From the NCBI GenBank assembly GCA_963759155.1, contig CAVWXX010000004.1:186001-250000 (forward strand): 64,000 bases of DNA. The letters run 5' to 3'. The notes below the pieces were generated by a model. The model had not been told where the DNA came from. It did no database searches and saw nothing but the letters and a program-made list of their open reading frames with translations. A program made the translations under genes and the position numbers. The DNA comes from SZUA-36 sp963759155 (GTDB lineage Bacteria > Pseudomonadota > Gammaproteobacteria > Xanthomonadales > SZUA-36). Positions within the stretch are counted from its first letter, which is position 1, and every line of letters starts with the position of its first letter. Of the stretch, positions 17,191 through 26,528 are shown in pieces.

Positions 17191-19441
17191 AATCACCCGC
17201 TACTTCGATCTTTGTGACGCGCTGGAAACCCCGTGGTAATTTATGCCCTCGTTTGGCCCGTTCTCCGCGGAAATGCTCGAGGTCTTTTTTGCCGATTCTC
17301 AGGTAGCGTTGACCGGCCCAGACCAGGATTTCATCGCTTTGGGTCACAACCACCATACCGATCATGTACTCATCACCGGCCTTCAGGCGTTTGGGTGGGA
17401 TATTGATCAGCTTGTTACCCTTACCCTTCGACAGCGCCGGCAGATCGCTCAATGGGAATGCCAGCAGGTAGCCATCCGATGTGACACATACAACGGTATC
17501 CGACTCCGCTGAAGTGATCACCGCCGGTTCGACCGGGACTGAGTCACCCGGTAAAGAAATCATGGCCTTGCCGGCTTTCATCTTGCTGTGCAGGTTGGCA
17601 GTTTCAGTGACAAAGCCATAACCGAATGAGCTCGCCAATACCAGTTTTTGCTGGGCTTCACCGGTGATGACATAGAGGAACTGACCGCCTTCGGCGGGAC
17701 TGAAACGGCTTGTTAACGGGTCACCCAGGCCACGTGCGGACGGTAGTGAATGCGCTGCCAACGAATAGGCTCTTCCGGAAGTGTCCAGGAATACCGCCTG
17801 CTGGTTGCTACGACCCCGGGCGGCGTGTTGAAACTCATCACCCGCCTTGTAATTAAGGGTCGTTGCGTCAATTTCGTGACCCTTGGCAAGCCTGACCCAG
17901 CCGGACTTGGACAGAACAACGGTGCAGGCTTCCGATGGTACGAGATCTTCCTCCCGCAATGCCTGTGCTGCGAGGCGTTCACGCAACTGCGACCGGCGTT
18001 CATCACCGTACTTTTCTCCATCTGCCAACAACTCGGTCTTGATCAGGGTCTTCATTCTTTGTTTCGAACCCAGTGTGGTTTCAAGGTTCTGGCGCTCTTC
18101 CTCAAGTTCGGCCTGTTCGCCGCGAATTTTCATCTCCTCCAGCCTGGCAAGGTTTCGCAGTTTCAATTCGAGGATCGCTTCAGCCTGGGTGCCGGTAATT
18201 TCAAAGTGACTCATCAGCACGGGTTTTGGCTTGTCCTCGGTGCGGATGATGTGGATGACCTCGTCGATATTCAGGAATGCAATCAACAGACCTTCGAGTA
18301 TGTGCAGACGGTCCACCACCTGGTCGAGGCGAAACTCCAGGCGACGTGTGACCGTGTCCAGACGGAATTTTAACCATTGTTTCAGCAGGTTACGCAGGTC
18401 AAGAACCTGCGGCTTTCCGCTGTTGCCAATGATGTTCATATTGATGCGGTAGTTACGTTCAAGGTCGGTGGTCGCGAACAGGTGATTTAACAGTTGCTCG
18501 ATATCGACACGGTTGGAACGCGGAACGATCAGCAGGCGGGTCGGGTTCTCGTGATCGGATTCGTCCCTGAGGTCTTCGACCATCGGTAGCTTTTTGGCCT
18601 GCATTTGTGCGGCGATCTGCTCAAGTACCTTGGCCGGGGAAACCTGGTGCGGCAGTGCCGTGACCACGATATCACTGCCTTCCTTTTCCCAGACGGCACG
18701 CATCTTGACGGAGCCATGGCCGGTCTCATACATTTTCAGGATATCTTCCCTGGGTGTAATGATTTCAGCATCGGTAGGAAAATCAGGGGCCAGGATGTGT
18801 TCGCACAATTCAGCGACCGTCGCCTTTGGCTCATCCAGCAAGCGGATACAGGCACTGACGACTTCCCTTAGATTATGGGGTGGAATATCGGTCGCCATGC
18901 CCACGGCAATCCCGGTGCTGCCATTAAGCAGAATATTAGGCAAACGTGCCGGTAGGAGGGTTGGCTCTTTCAGTGTTCCATCAAAATTTGGCGCCCAGTC
19001 CACCGTACCCAGGCCCACCTCGGCCAGCAGGGTTTTCGCATAGGGGGACATGCGGGATTCGGTGTAACGCATTGCGGCAAATGACTTTGGGTCATCGGGT
19101 GAGCCAAAGTTACCCTGCCCGTCAATCAACGGGTAACGGTACGAAAACGGTTGTGCCATTAACACCATGGCCTCGTAACAGGCGGAATCACCATGCGGGT
19201 GAAATTTGCCCAACACGTCACCGACAGTACGTGCCGATTTCTTGTGTTTTGAGGCCGAACTCAGACCCAGTTCGCTCATGGCGTAAATGATGCGTCGCTG
19301 GACCGGTTTGAGGCCATCACCAATATGCGGAAGGGCGCGGTCGAGCACCACGTACATGGAGTAATCCAGGTAAGCTTTTTCGGCATACTCGCGGAGTGGT
19401 AACTGTTCGTGTTCGGAGAAACTTCGTGTTATTTCGTTCAT
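17189..19441 (-). CDS. parC: DNA topoisomerase IV subunit A
   Basis: The cutting subunit of topoisomerase IV, which decatenates daughter chromosomes. At 750 residues it matches ParC (about 750) rather than GyrA (about 875). The N-terminal region shows the CAP domain with HPHGDSACYEAMV and the catalytic tyrosine in AAMRYTESRM. The quinolone-resistance positions hold the sensitive-type Ser and Glu (GDSACYEAM). The C-terminal part is a degenerate beta-propeller, and the GyrA-box QRGGKG is absent, as usual in ParC. The partner gene parE lies immediately upstream on the same strand, separated by 260 bases that contain a hairpin repeat. Confidence 0.95.
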   Translation of the reverse strand: MNEITRSFSEHEQLPLREYAEKAYLDYSMYVVLDRALPHIGDGLKPVQRRIIYAMSELGLSSASKHKKSARTVGDVLGKFHPHGDSACYEAMVLMAQPFSYRYPLIDGQGNFGSPDDPKSFAAMRYTESRMSPYAKTLLAEVGLGTVDWAPNFDGTLKEPTLLPARLPNILLNGSTGIAVGMATDIPPHNLREVVSACIRLLDEPKATVAELCEHILAPDFPTDAEIITPREDILKMYETGHGSVKMRAVWEKEGSDIVVTALPHQVSPAKVLEQIAAQMQAKKLPMVEDLRDESDHENPTRLLIVPRSNRVDIEQLLNHLFATTDLERNYRINMNIIGNSGKPQVLDLRNLLKQWLKFRLDTVTRRLEFRLDQVVDRLHILEGLLIAFLNIDEVIHIIRTEDKPKPVLMSHFEITGTQAEAILELKLRNLARLEEMKIRGEQAELEEERQNLETTLGSKQRMKTLIKTELLADGEKYGDERRSQLRERLAAQALREEDLVPSEACTVVLSKSGWVRLAKGHEIDATTLNYKAGDEFQHAARGRSNQQAVFLDTSGRAYSLAAHSLPSARGLGDPLTSRFSPAEGGQFLYVITGEAQQKLVLASSFGYGFVTETANLHSKMKAGKAMISLPGDSVPVEPAVITSAESDTVVCVTSDGYLLAFPLSDLPALSKGKGNKLINIPPKRLKAGDEYMIGMVVVTQSDEILVWAGQRYLRIGKKDLEHFRGERAKRGHKLPRGFQRVTKIEVAGD

Positions 19442-19572
19442 CTGGTGATCCAGTGTGGATTCATTCTATGAATAAGGCTTTTGGTATGTCGCGAAAGAGC
19501 ATAAGGGATTGTGATGGGAAGGCTCTTTGGGTCACATGGTGTATCTAGATGATTCTTTCGGGAGGTCTCAGC

Positions 19573-19666
19573 GTGGGTGATACCTCCTGAGACACGCTGT
19601 GAATACGTCCATGTACGCTCTGTCACCGACGTCCTGTCGGTGAAGGTCTCAGGAGGTATCACCCAC
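19573..19666. repeat. Perfect inverted repeat in the parE-parC gap
   Basis: Arms 19573-19593 and 19646-19666 are a perfect 21-base inverted repeat (GTGGGTGATACCTCC-type sequence). The 52-base loop contains ACGTCCATGTACGCTC and GACGTCCTGTC, which resemble the loop of the repeats at 29318 and 6542. It is therefore counted as a member of the same hairpin family, although its arms have a different sequence. It lies between cotranscribed parE and parC, so it would form a strong RNA structure in that message. Confidence 0.75.
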
Positions 19667-19702
19667 CCCAGGACCTTGTGCGTTTCTGAATTCACCAGGA
19701 TT

Positions 19703-21586
19703 CTATGCACTAGCCAAATCACCTTTGTCTTCCAGCCAGGCCTTTCTATCGGATGCGCGTTTTTTACCCAGTAACATATCCATCATCTGGCTGGTTTTTT
19801 GATCGCTGTCTATGGTGAGTTGCACCAGGCGACGGGTGTCCGGGTCGATGGTGCTTTCGCGTAGTTGCAGCGGGTTCATTTCGCCCAGGCCTTTAAATCG
19901 GGTTTCCAGGATTTTGCCTTTCTTTTTCTCGGCGGCGATCACGTCCATGATGGCCTGGCGCTCTTCTGCATCCAGCGCGTAGTGGATTTCCTTGCCGACA
20001 TCAATACGGTAAAGCGGCGGCATGGCGACAAAAACGTGGCCGGTTTCCACCAATGCGTGGAAATGCTTCAGAAACAGGGCACATAGTAATGTCGCGATAT
20101 GCAGACCATCCGAGTCCGCATCGGCGAGGATAATGACCTTGCCGTAACGTAGCTCGGAAATGACATTGGAACCGGGGTCTACGCCGATGGCGACAGAAAT
20201 GTCATGAACTTCCTGGTTGGCCAGCACTGCATCGGATTCCACTTCCCAGGTGTTCAGGATTTTGCCGCGCAATGGCAGGATGGCCTGGTATTCGCGGTTG
20301 CGGGCCTGTTTTGCCGAACCACCAGCTGAATCACCCTCTACCAGGAATAACTCTGTCAGTGACAGATCCTGGGACGTGCAGTCCGCCAGTTTGCCGGGCA
20401 GGGCGGGGCCGGAGGTGATTTTCTTGCGCACCACCTGGCGATTTTTACGCATACGCTTTTGTGCGTTGCTTATCGCCAGGGTTGCAATGGCTTCGCCATC
20501 GGTCACATTCTTATTCAGCCAAAGGCTGAAAGCGTCCTTTACAACGCCGGAAACAAAAGTCGCAGTAGCGCGGGATGACAGACGCTCCTTGGTCTGGCCG
20601 CTGAACTGCGGGTCGGTCATCTTGACGGACAGGATGTAGGCGATACGATCCCAGATATCATCCGGAGCCAGGCGCACACCGCGTGGCAGGAGGTTGTGCA
20701 TTTCGCAAAACTCACGCAAGGCGTCCACCATACCGGTACGCAGACCGTTGACATGTGTGCCGCCCTGGATTGTCGGGATCAGGTTCACATAACTTTCCTG
20801 CAACTGGCCGCCTTCCGGTAACCAGCACAAGGCCCAGCTGACTTCTGAATCGGTGCCTTTCATATCACCGGTGAAGGGGTGTTCCGGTAGTTTTGTAATA
20901 CCCAGTGTTTCGCTTTGCAGGTAATCCTCAAGACCCTGGTTAAATTGCCACTCTTCCTTTTCGCCCGTCTTGGCCAGGCAGAGAGTGACGTGCAGGCCGG
21001 GGCACAAAACAGCCTTGGCGCGCAGTAAATGACGCAATGGTTTATAGGCAATCTTTGCAGTGTCAAAATACTTCGGGTCCGGCCAGAAGCGGATACGTGT
21101 ACCGGTATTTCGCTGGCCGACGCTATTGACTATTTCCAGGTCGCTGACTTTGTGACCGTCCTGTAGCGCCATGTGGTATTCGTTGCCATCGCGCTTGACC
21201 CAGATCTTGAGATCGGTAGACAAGGCGTTGACCACCGATACACCGACACCATGCAGGCCGCCGGCAAACTGGTAGTTCTCGTTGGAAAACTTTCCGCCTG
21301 CGTGCAGACGGGTGAGGATCAGCTCGACACCCGCAATACCGTGTTCCGGGTGAATGTCAACGGGCATGCCGCGACCGTTATCGATGACTTCGACCGACCC
21401 GTCTTCATGCAGGATGACTTCGATGTCCTTGCAGTAACCGGCGAGGGCTTCGTCAACGCTGTTGTCGATAACTTCCTGTACAAGATGATTGGGCTGGCTG
21501 GTGTCGGTGTACATGCCGGGGCGGCGTTGCACGGGTTCAAGGCCGGTCAGGACTTCAATGTCCCGGGCCTGGTATTGTTTGTTCAT
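19703..21586 (-). CDS. parE: DNA topoisomerase IV subunit B
   Basis: The ATPase subunit of topoisomerase IV, 627 residues as in other gammaproteobacterial ParE. The GHKL ATP site is visible as VIDNSVDEALAG (catalytic Glu and Asn), DNGRGMPVDIH and GGLHGVGVSVVNALS. The TOPRIM domain shows LVEGDSAGGSAKQ with catalytic Glu and ILADADSDG. The C-terminal segment ETRFKGLGEMNPLQL is typical. It lies upstream of parC and is probably transcribed with it. Downstream of its start on the opposite side is a small outer-membrane protein gene on the same strand. Confidence 0.95.
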   Translation of the reverse strand: MNKQYQARDIEVLTGLEPVQRRPGMYTDTSQPNHLVQEVIDNSVDEALAGYCKDIEVILHEDGSVEVIDNGRGMPVDIHPEHGIAGVELILTRLHAGGKFSNENYQFAGGLHGVGVSVVNALSTDLKIWVKRDGNEYHMALQDGHKVSDLEIVNSVGQRNTGTRIRFWPDPKYFDTAKIAYKPLRHLLRAKAVLCPGLHVTLCLAKTGEKEEWQFNQGLEDYLQSETLGITKLPEHPFTGDMKGTDSEVSWALCWLPEGGQLQESYVNLIPTIQGGTHVNGLRTGMVDALREFCEMHNLLPRGVRLAPDDIWDRIAYILSVKMTDPQFSGQTKERLSSRATATFVSGVVKDAFSLWLNKNVTDGEAIATLAISNAQKRMRKNRQVVRKKITSGPALPGKLADCTSQDLSLTELFLVEGDSAGGSAKQARNREYQAILPLRGKILNTWEVESDAVLANQEVHDISVAIGVDPGSNVISELRYGKVIILADADSDGLHIATLLCALFLKHFHALVETGHVFVAMPPLYRIDVGKEIHYALDAEERQAIMDVIAAEKKKGKILETRFKGLGEMNPLQLRESTIDPDTRRLVQLTIDSDQKTSQMMDMLLGKKRASDRKAWLEDKGDLASA

Positions 21587-21699
21587 GTAGCTCCGTTTTC
21601 CGGTGAGTTTTGTGTACGTAAACTGTTTACAGAACAGGAATTTTTATACAGGCCAAGTTTCAGCCTCATTGCTCATCATCCGGAATTTTACACCGGATT

Positions 21700-22239
21700 T
21701 CAATCTGATTTATGTCCGAAATTGAAACCGACGGTCCATGTAACCGCGGCCGTGCCGAGAATCTGGATTTCGGTAAGGACACGTTTGTATTTAAAACCGA
21801 ATGTGGGCACGATCGCCGGTGCGACACCCAGGCCATTCAATGGAATTTTGTCGTCATAAGGGTCTTTGTAACCGTGTAATAAACCACCGGTCAGCTTGAA
21901 GTAGGCCCACTCGGTTTTGAACAATGGCCACTGGTATCCCGCGTACAGGTATTGGCTGGGTTGACCAAATGAGTTATCAAAATACGCAAAGCCACCTACC
22001 CATCTGTTGGTGGTCTCAAATTCAATGTTGAGCAGTTTGGAGTTGCTGACATGATCCGGGTCGGAACTCCAATGGTGCGTGTAGATGGAGGTTTGAAAAC
22101 GCCACTCAGCGATATCCAGGGCGTTTGCATTTCCCGCGGCAATTAGCAAAAGACCACTGATAATGAGCAGCCTGAGTAATTTTAGGGGTGAATTTGTACG
22201 TTCCCTCTGCGGGTTCGTGAGATCAATGTCAGGGTTCAT
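21700..22239 (-). CDS. Small outer-membrane beta-barrel-like protein
   Basis: A 179-residue protein. Residues 1-22 are hydrophilic, followed by a hydrophobic stretch (about 23-41) acting as a signal sequence ending GNANA-LD. The remainder alternates aromatic residues in beta strands: SIYTHHWSSDPDH, GGFAYFDNSFGQPSQYLYAGY, GGLLHGYKDPYDDKIP and FGFKYKRV. Relatives in gammaproteobacteria are annotated, without strong support, as sn-glycerol-3-phosphate transporter, and resemble small barrels such as PagP in size. Function is unknown. An internal in-frame start could shorten the N-terminus. It is upstream of parE on the same strand, so it may head that transcript, but the 110-base gap makes this uncertain. 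Confidence 0.65.
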   Translation of the reverse strand: MNPDIDLTNPQRERTNSPLKLLRLLIISGLLLIAAGNANALDIAEWRFQTSIYTHHWSSDPDHVSNSKLLNIEFETTNRWVGGFAYFDNSFGQPSQYLYAGYQWPLFKTEWAYFKLTGGLLHGYKDPYDDKIPLNGLGVAPAIVPTFGFKYKRVLTEIQILGTAAVTWTVGFNFGHKSD

Positions 22240-22390
22240 TTAATTTTTCTTACATTAGGTGTGAATAAGCTGCACTTTTTAACATAGATTGCATTTGGCA
22301 TAAAGAAGAACAATTCTTTGGTCGCCTTAGACTCGGCTGGTACGTATAATGGTGTTCCAGAACTATTACAAACTAACAGCAGGTTCTGGC

Positions 22391-24043
22391 ATGACATCAT
22401 TTATCTTTGTTACCGGCGGCGTTGTCTCTTCATTGGGTAAGGGATTATCAGCGGCGTCACTGGCCGCAATCCTTGAAACACGCGGCCTGAAAGTCACCAT
22501 GGTCAAACTTGACCCCTATATCAATGTCGATCCCGGCACCATGAGCCCGTTCCAGCACGGTGAGGTTTATGTCACCGAGGACGGCGCAGAAACCGATCTC
22601 GACTTAGGTCACTACGAACGATTCATCAGTACGCGGATGAGCCAGCTGAATAACTTCACAACCGGGCGTATCTATAACAACGTGATCGCCCGCGAACGGC
22701 GTGGAGATTACCTCGGCGGAACCGTGCAGGTTATTCCGCACATAACCGATGAAATCAAGAAGAACGTGGTCAAGGCGGCCGAAGGTTTTGATGTTGCCAT
22801 GATAGAAATCGGCGGCACGGTGGGTGATATCGAATCCTTGCCTTTTCTCGAAGCGATCCGGCAGTTGGGTGTTGAATATGGCAGGCAGGCCATGTTCATG
22901 CATCTGACCCTTGTGCCATATTTGAAAGCTGCGAACGAGATCAAGACAAAACCAACCCAGCACTCGGTCAAGGAATTACGCTCCATCGGCATAGCGGCCG
23001 ATGTCATCCTGGCCCGTTGTGAGCGGGATATTTCCCAGGAAGAAAGGGACAAAATCGCGCTGTTTACCAATGTGCCGAAAGAAGCGGTGATTACCGCCCT
23101 GGATGCCCGTTCGAGTATTTACGAGATTCCGCTGTTGTTGCATGAACAGGGTCTGGACGACATCGTTGTGAGGCGACTGGGTCTTGAGGCCGGTAAAGCC
23201 GATCTCTCACGCTGGGAAGAAGTTGTCGACAGGTTGAGCAACACCAAACATGAGGTCACCGTTGCCCTGGTGGGTAAATATGTCGACCACGCAGATGCTT
23301 ATAAATCACTCACCGAGGCAATTACCCATGGCGGTCTGCGCCATCGTATCAAGGTGAATATTCTCAGGGTCGAAGCCGAACAGATTGAAGAAGAGGGTAT
23401 CGGGTGTCTCAATGGCGCGGACGCTATCGTGGTGCCAGGTGGCTTTGGTGAACGCGGCTTCGAAGGTAAGGTCATGACCATACGCCATGCCCGCGAAAAC
23501 AACATACCCTACCTGGGCATATGCTTCGGTATGCAGGCGGCCGTGGTTGAGTTCGCGCGAAACGTCTGTGGCATTGAAGATGCTAACAGTTCGGAAATCG
23601 ACCCGGATACAAGCGCGCCTGTCATCGGTTTGATCACCGAGTGGCTGGATGCTTCCGGGAATGTTGAAACACGTTCGGAGGATTCAGACCTCGGTGGAAC
23701 CATGCGTCTTGGAGGGCAGCGCTGTCGTTTGCGTCCCGGATCCCTTGCCCGCGACTTATATGGGCAGGATATCATCACCGAGCGGCATCGGCATCGTTAC
23801 GAATTTAATAACCATTACCGTGACATCCTGCAGCAGAACGGTATGCTTTTGTCCGGTCACTCAATGGACGAGACCCTGGTCGAGATCGTTGAGATTCCCA
23901 ATCACCCGTGGTTCCTGGGCTGCCAGTTCCATCCCGAGTTCACGTCTACACCACGCGATGGGCATCCGCTGTTTACCGGCTTTATCGAAGCGGCACTGAA
24001 AGCACAGCAAGGTGTATTACCCGCGGAAGTTGCCAGCCTGTGA
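22391..24043 (+). CDS. pyrG: CTP synthase
   Basis: Makes CTP from UTP, ATP and glutamine. From the ATG at 22391 it has 550 residues. The amidoligase domain starts FIFVTGGVVSSLGKG; the glutamine amidotransferase domain has GGFGERG, the nucleophile Cys in YLGICFGMQ and the His/Glu pair in CQFHPEF. A longer reading from 22349 adds 14 unrelated residues, so the internal ATG is preferred. It is the first gene of the housekeeping operon to truD. A TATAAT box at 22345-22350 may be the -10 element, which would place transcription start only about 30 bases before the ATG. No clear -35 is seen. Confidence 0.96.
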   Translation: MTSFIFVTGGVVSSLGKGLSAASLAAILETRGLKVTMVKLDPYINVDPGTMSPFQHGEVYVTEDGAETDLDLGHYERFISTRMSQLNNFTTGRIYNNVIARERRGDYLGGTVQVIPHITDEIKKNVVKAAEGFDVAMIEIGGTVGDIESLPFLEAIRQLGVEYGRQAMFMHLTLVPYLKAANEIKTKPTQHSVKELRSIGIAADVILARCERDISQEERDKIALFTNVPKEAVITALDARSSIYEIPLLLHEQGLDDIVVRRLGLEAGKADLSRWEEVVDRLSNTKHEVTVALVGKYVDHADAYKSLTEAITHGGLRHRIKVNILRVEAEQIEEEGIGCLNGADAIVVPGGFGERGFEGKVMTIRHARENNIPYLGICFGMQAAVVEFARNVCGIEDANSSEIDPDTSAPVIGLITEWLDASGNVETRSEDSDLGGTMRLGGQRCRLRPGSLARDLYGQDIITERHRHRYEFNNHYRDILQQNGMLLSGHSMDETLVEIVEIPNHPWFLGCQFHPEFTSTPRDGHPLFTGFIEAALKAQQGVLPAEVASL

Positions 24044-24873
24044 AGCTATGTGGGTTCGAAGCAGGTCTTGACCGGCCATTCTTTCTGATTGCCGGTCCCT
24101 GTGCTATTGAATCGGAGCAGCTTGCGCTGGATACGGCTTCGCAATTAAAAGATATAACCTCCCGCCTGGGTATTCCGTTTATCTACAAGTCTTCGTTTGA
24201 CAAGGCCAACCGTTCTTCCATTGATAGCTACCGGGGGCCCGGTATGGAAGAGGGTTTGCGGATTTTGCAGAAGGTCAAGGATGAGATTGGTGTACCGGTA
24301 TTGACCGATGTGCATGAAGATACCGATATCCAGGCCGTGGCAGAGGTGGTGGATGTATTACAAACCCCCGCGTTTTTATGCCGTCAGACCAATTATATAA
24401 CCCGTGTTGCCAGCGCCGGCCTGCCGGTCAATATCAAGAAAGGACAGTTCCTGTCGCCCTGGGAAATGAAAAACGTATCGAATAAGGCCAGGAGCACCGG
24501 AAATGAACAGATCATGGTCTGCGAACGCGGTGCATCGTTTGGTTACAACAACCTGGTATCTGATATGCGCTCGCTGGCTGTGATGCGGGATACCGGTTGC
24601 CCGGTTGTATTCGATGGCACCCATTCAGTCCAGTTACCCGGCGGACAAGGTGATTCGTCCGGCGGCCAACGAGAATTTATTCCGGTATTGGCGCGTGCCG
24701 CCATTGCGGTGGGTATTTCCGGTCTTTTCATGGAAACCCACCCAAACCCGGACCAGGCAAAAAGCGATGGGCCGAATGCCTGGCCATTACACCTGATGGA
24801 AACCCTGTTAACACAGCTCAAGAATATTGACGAGGCCGTCAAGGCCGGTCAGTTTCTTGAGCAGGTCGTTTGA
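24040..24873 (+). CDS. kdsA: 3-deoxy-D-manno-octulosonate 8-phosphate synthase
   Basis: Condenses phosphoenolpyruvate and arabinose 5-phosphate to KDO 8-phosphate for lipopolysaccharide. The GTG at 24040 overlaps the pyrG stop by 4 bases and gives 277 residues starting MKLCGFEAG, the usual KdsA size. Signatures are LIAGPCAIES, YKSSFDKANRSS, DVLQTPAFLCRQT and FDGTHSVQLPGG. The pyrG-kdsA-eno order is typical of gammaproteobacteria such as Pseudomonas. Presence of the gene shows that the organism makes an LPS outer membrane. Confidence 0.96.
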   Translation: MKLCGFEAGLDRPFFLIAGPCAIESEQLALDTASQLKDITSRLGIPFIYKSSFDKANRSSIDSYRGPGMEEGLRILQKVKDEIGVPVLTDVHEDTDIQAVAEVVDVLQTPAFLCRQTNYITRVASAGLPVNIKKGQFLSPWEMKNVSNKARSTGNEQIMVCERGASFGYNNLVSDMRSLAVMRDTGCPVVFDGTHSVQLPGGQGDSSGGQREFIPVLARAAIAVGISGLFMETHPNPDQAKSDGPNAWPLHLMETLLTQLKNIDEAVKAGQFLEQVV

Positions 24874-24910
24874 ATTTTAACTAAACTGAAAACATGAGAG
24901 AGTTATTTTT

Positions 24911-26197
24911 ATGACACGTATTAAAACAGTACATGCCCGCCAGATCATTGATTCGAGGGGCAACCCCACACTTGAAGCGGAAGTGACGCTGGATTCCGGC
25001 GCATTTGGCCGTGCGGCAGTTCCCTCCGGTGCATCAACCGGTTCACGCGAAGCCATTGAGCTGCGTGACAAAGATGCATTTGTTTATGGCGGAAAAGGTG
25101 TTTTGAAAGCGGTCGCCAATGTCAATGGTGAAATCGCATCAGCACTGATGAATCTGGATGCCGCTTCCCAGGAGGTCATTGATAAATTATTAATTCAGCT
25201 TGATGGAACACATAACAAATCCAGGCTGGGTGCGAATGCACTGCTGGGTGTTTCACTGGCAAACGCACATGCGATGGCCAATCATCACAAACAACCTTTG
25301 TGGTCCTGGCTCAGCAATGGTGAAGCAACCGAATTGCCCGTCCCCATGATGAATATCATCAATGGCGGTGCACATGCTGACAATAGCGTTGATATTCAGG
25401 AGTTCATGATTTTGCCTGTAGGTCTGGGCTCTTTTTCAGAGGCACTGCGTTGTGGTACAGAGGTATTTCATGCCTTGAAGAGTGTTATTAATGGTCGCGG
25501 CTTATCAACTGCAGTGGGTGACGAGGGTGGTTTTGCACCTGATCTTCCGTCGAATGAAGCGGCCATTGAAGCCGTGCTTGAGGCGATTGACCTGGCAGGT
25601 TATGCGGTAGGCAAAGATGTCTATCTTGGTCTCGATGCGGCAGCTTCAGAGTTTTACCGAGATGGACGCTACCATTTTGAATCAGAAAACCGCTCATTCT
25701 CATCGCGTGAGTTCGCCGAGTATCTCGATGGCTGGTTAAAGCAATACCCGATTATCAGCATCGAAGACGGACTGGCCGAAGGTGACTGGGATGGTTGGGC
25801 CATTCACTCAGAACTGTCCGCCGATAAATGCCAGCTGGTGGGTGATGATTTATTTGTGACCAACACCGAAATTTTTGCAAAGGGCATTGATCTGAAAATT
25901 GCCAATTCCATCCTGATCAAGTTCAACCAGATCGGTACTTTGACTGAAACGATTAATGCCATTGATATGGCAGCAAACGCCGGCTACACAGCCGTGGTTT
26001 CACATCGCTCAGGCGAGACCGAAGACACGACGATCGCAGATCTCGCTGTGGCCAGTTCTGCCACCCAGATCAAGACCGGCTCCTTGTGCCGTTCTGACCG
26101 GGTAGCCAAGTACAATCAGCTGCTGCGTATTGAAGAGGCTCTCGGTAGCAAGGCGCGTTATGCCGGTTACAGTGCCTTTAATAACCTGAAACCCTGA
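24911..26197 (+). CDS. eno: Enolase
   Basis: Interconverts 2-phosphoglycerate and phosphoenolpyruvate in glycolysis; in gammaproteobacteria it can also be a degradosome component. The 428-residue length is standard. Motifs include IIDSRGNPTLE, VPSGASTGSREA, the DEGGFAP loop, the metal ligands in LGLDAAAS and ISIEDGLAEGD, and SHRSGETEDTTIADLAV near the C-terminus. It lies 37 bases after kdsA. Confidence 0.97.
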   Translation: MTRIKTVHARQIIDSRGNPTLEAEVTLDSGAFGRAAVPSGASTGSREAIELRDKDAFVYGGKGVLKAVANVNGEIASALMNLDAASQEVIDKLLIQLDGTHNKSRLGANALLGVSLANAHAMANHHKQPLWSWLSNGEATELPVPMMNIINGGAHADNSVDIQEFMILPVGLGSFSEALRCGTEVFHALKSVINGRGLSTAVGDEGGFAPDLPSNEAAIEAVLEAIDLAGYAVGKDVYLGLDAAASEFYRDGRYHFESENRSFSSREFAEYLDGWLKQYPIISIEDGLAEGDWDGWAIHSELSADKCQLVGDDLFVTNTEIFAKGIDLKIANSILIKFNQIGTLTETINAIDMAANAGYTAVVSHRSGETEDTTIADLAVASSATQIKTGSLCRSDRVAKYNQLLRIEEALGSKARYAGYSAFNNLKP

Positions 26198-26204
26198 TTG
26201 AGAT

Positions 26205-26519
26205 ATGCGCGCAGTTACCCTGATACTGTTTGTCCTGCTGGTTTTGCTACAGTTTAAACTGTGGCTTGGGGAAGGCGGTTTCAGGGAAGTTGCACGTCTT
26301 GAGGCGCGGGTTGAAAACCAGCGCGAGCAGAACGATGACCTGCTGCAACGTAATGCTGAACTGCAAGCTGAAGTGGAAGATTTGCGTGAGCGTCTCGATG
26401 CGGTGGAGGAGCGAGCACGAAACGAGCTGGGCTTGATAAAACCGGCTGAGCAATTTTACCAGGTGGTGCCACCACCACCTGGTGGTCAGCAAACGGTCAA
26501 AAATGACGAAGAAAATTAG
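26205..26519 (+). CDS. ftsB: Cell division protein FtsB
   Basis: A 104-residue bitopic inner-membrane divisome protein that works with FtsL and FtsQ. It has one N-terminal transmembrane helix (residues 3-20, LILFVLLVLLQFKLWLG), followed by a periplasmic coiled coil (residues 30-75, heptads such as ENQREQNDDLLQRN and LRERLDAVEERAR) and the conserved ARNELGLIKPAEQFYQVV end. Position between eno and ispD is the normal one for this gene. Translation start ATG at 26205 is 7 bases after the eno stop. Confidence 0.93.
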   Translation: MRAVTLILFVLLVLLQFKLWLGEGGFREVARLEARVENQREQNDDLLQRNAELQAEVEDLRERLDAVEERARNELGLIKPAEQFYQVVPPPPGGQQTVKNDEEN

Positions 26520-26528
26520 GGGCACATT

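Noticed and set aside
17750..19043. Several plus-strand frames of 100-200 codons opposite parC
   Set aside because: They are low-complexity shadows of a well-conserved coding sequence on the other strand.
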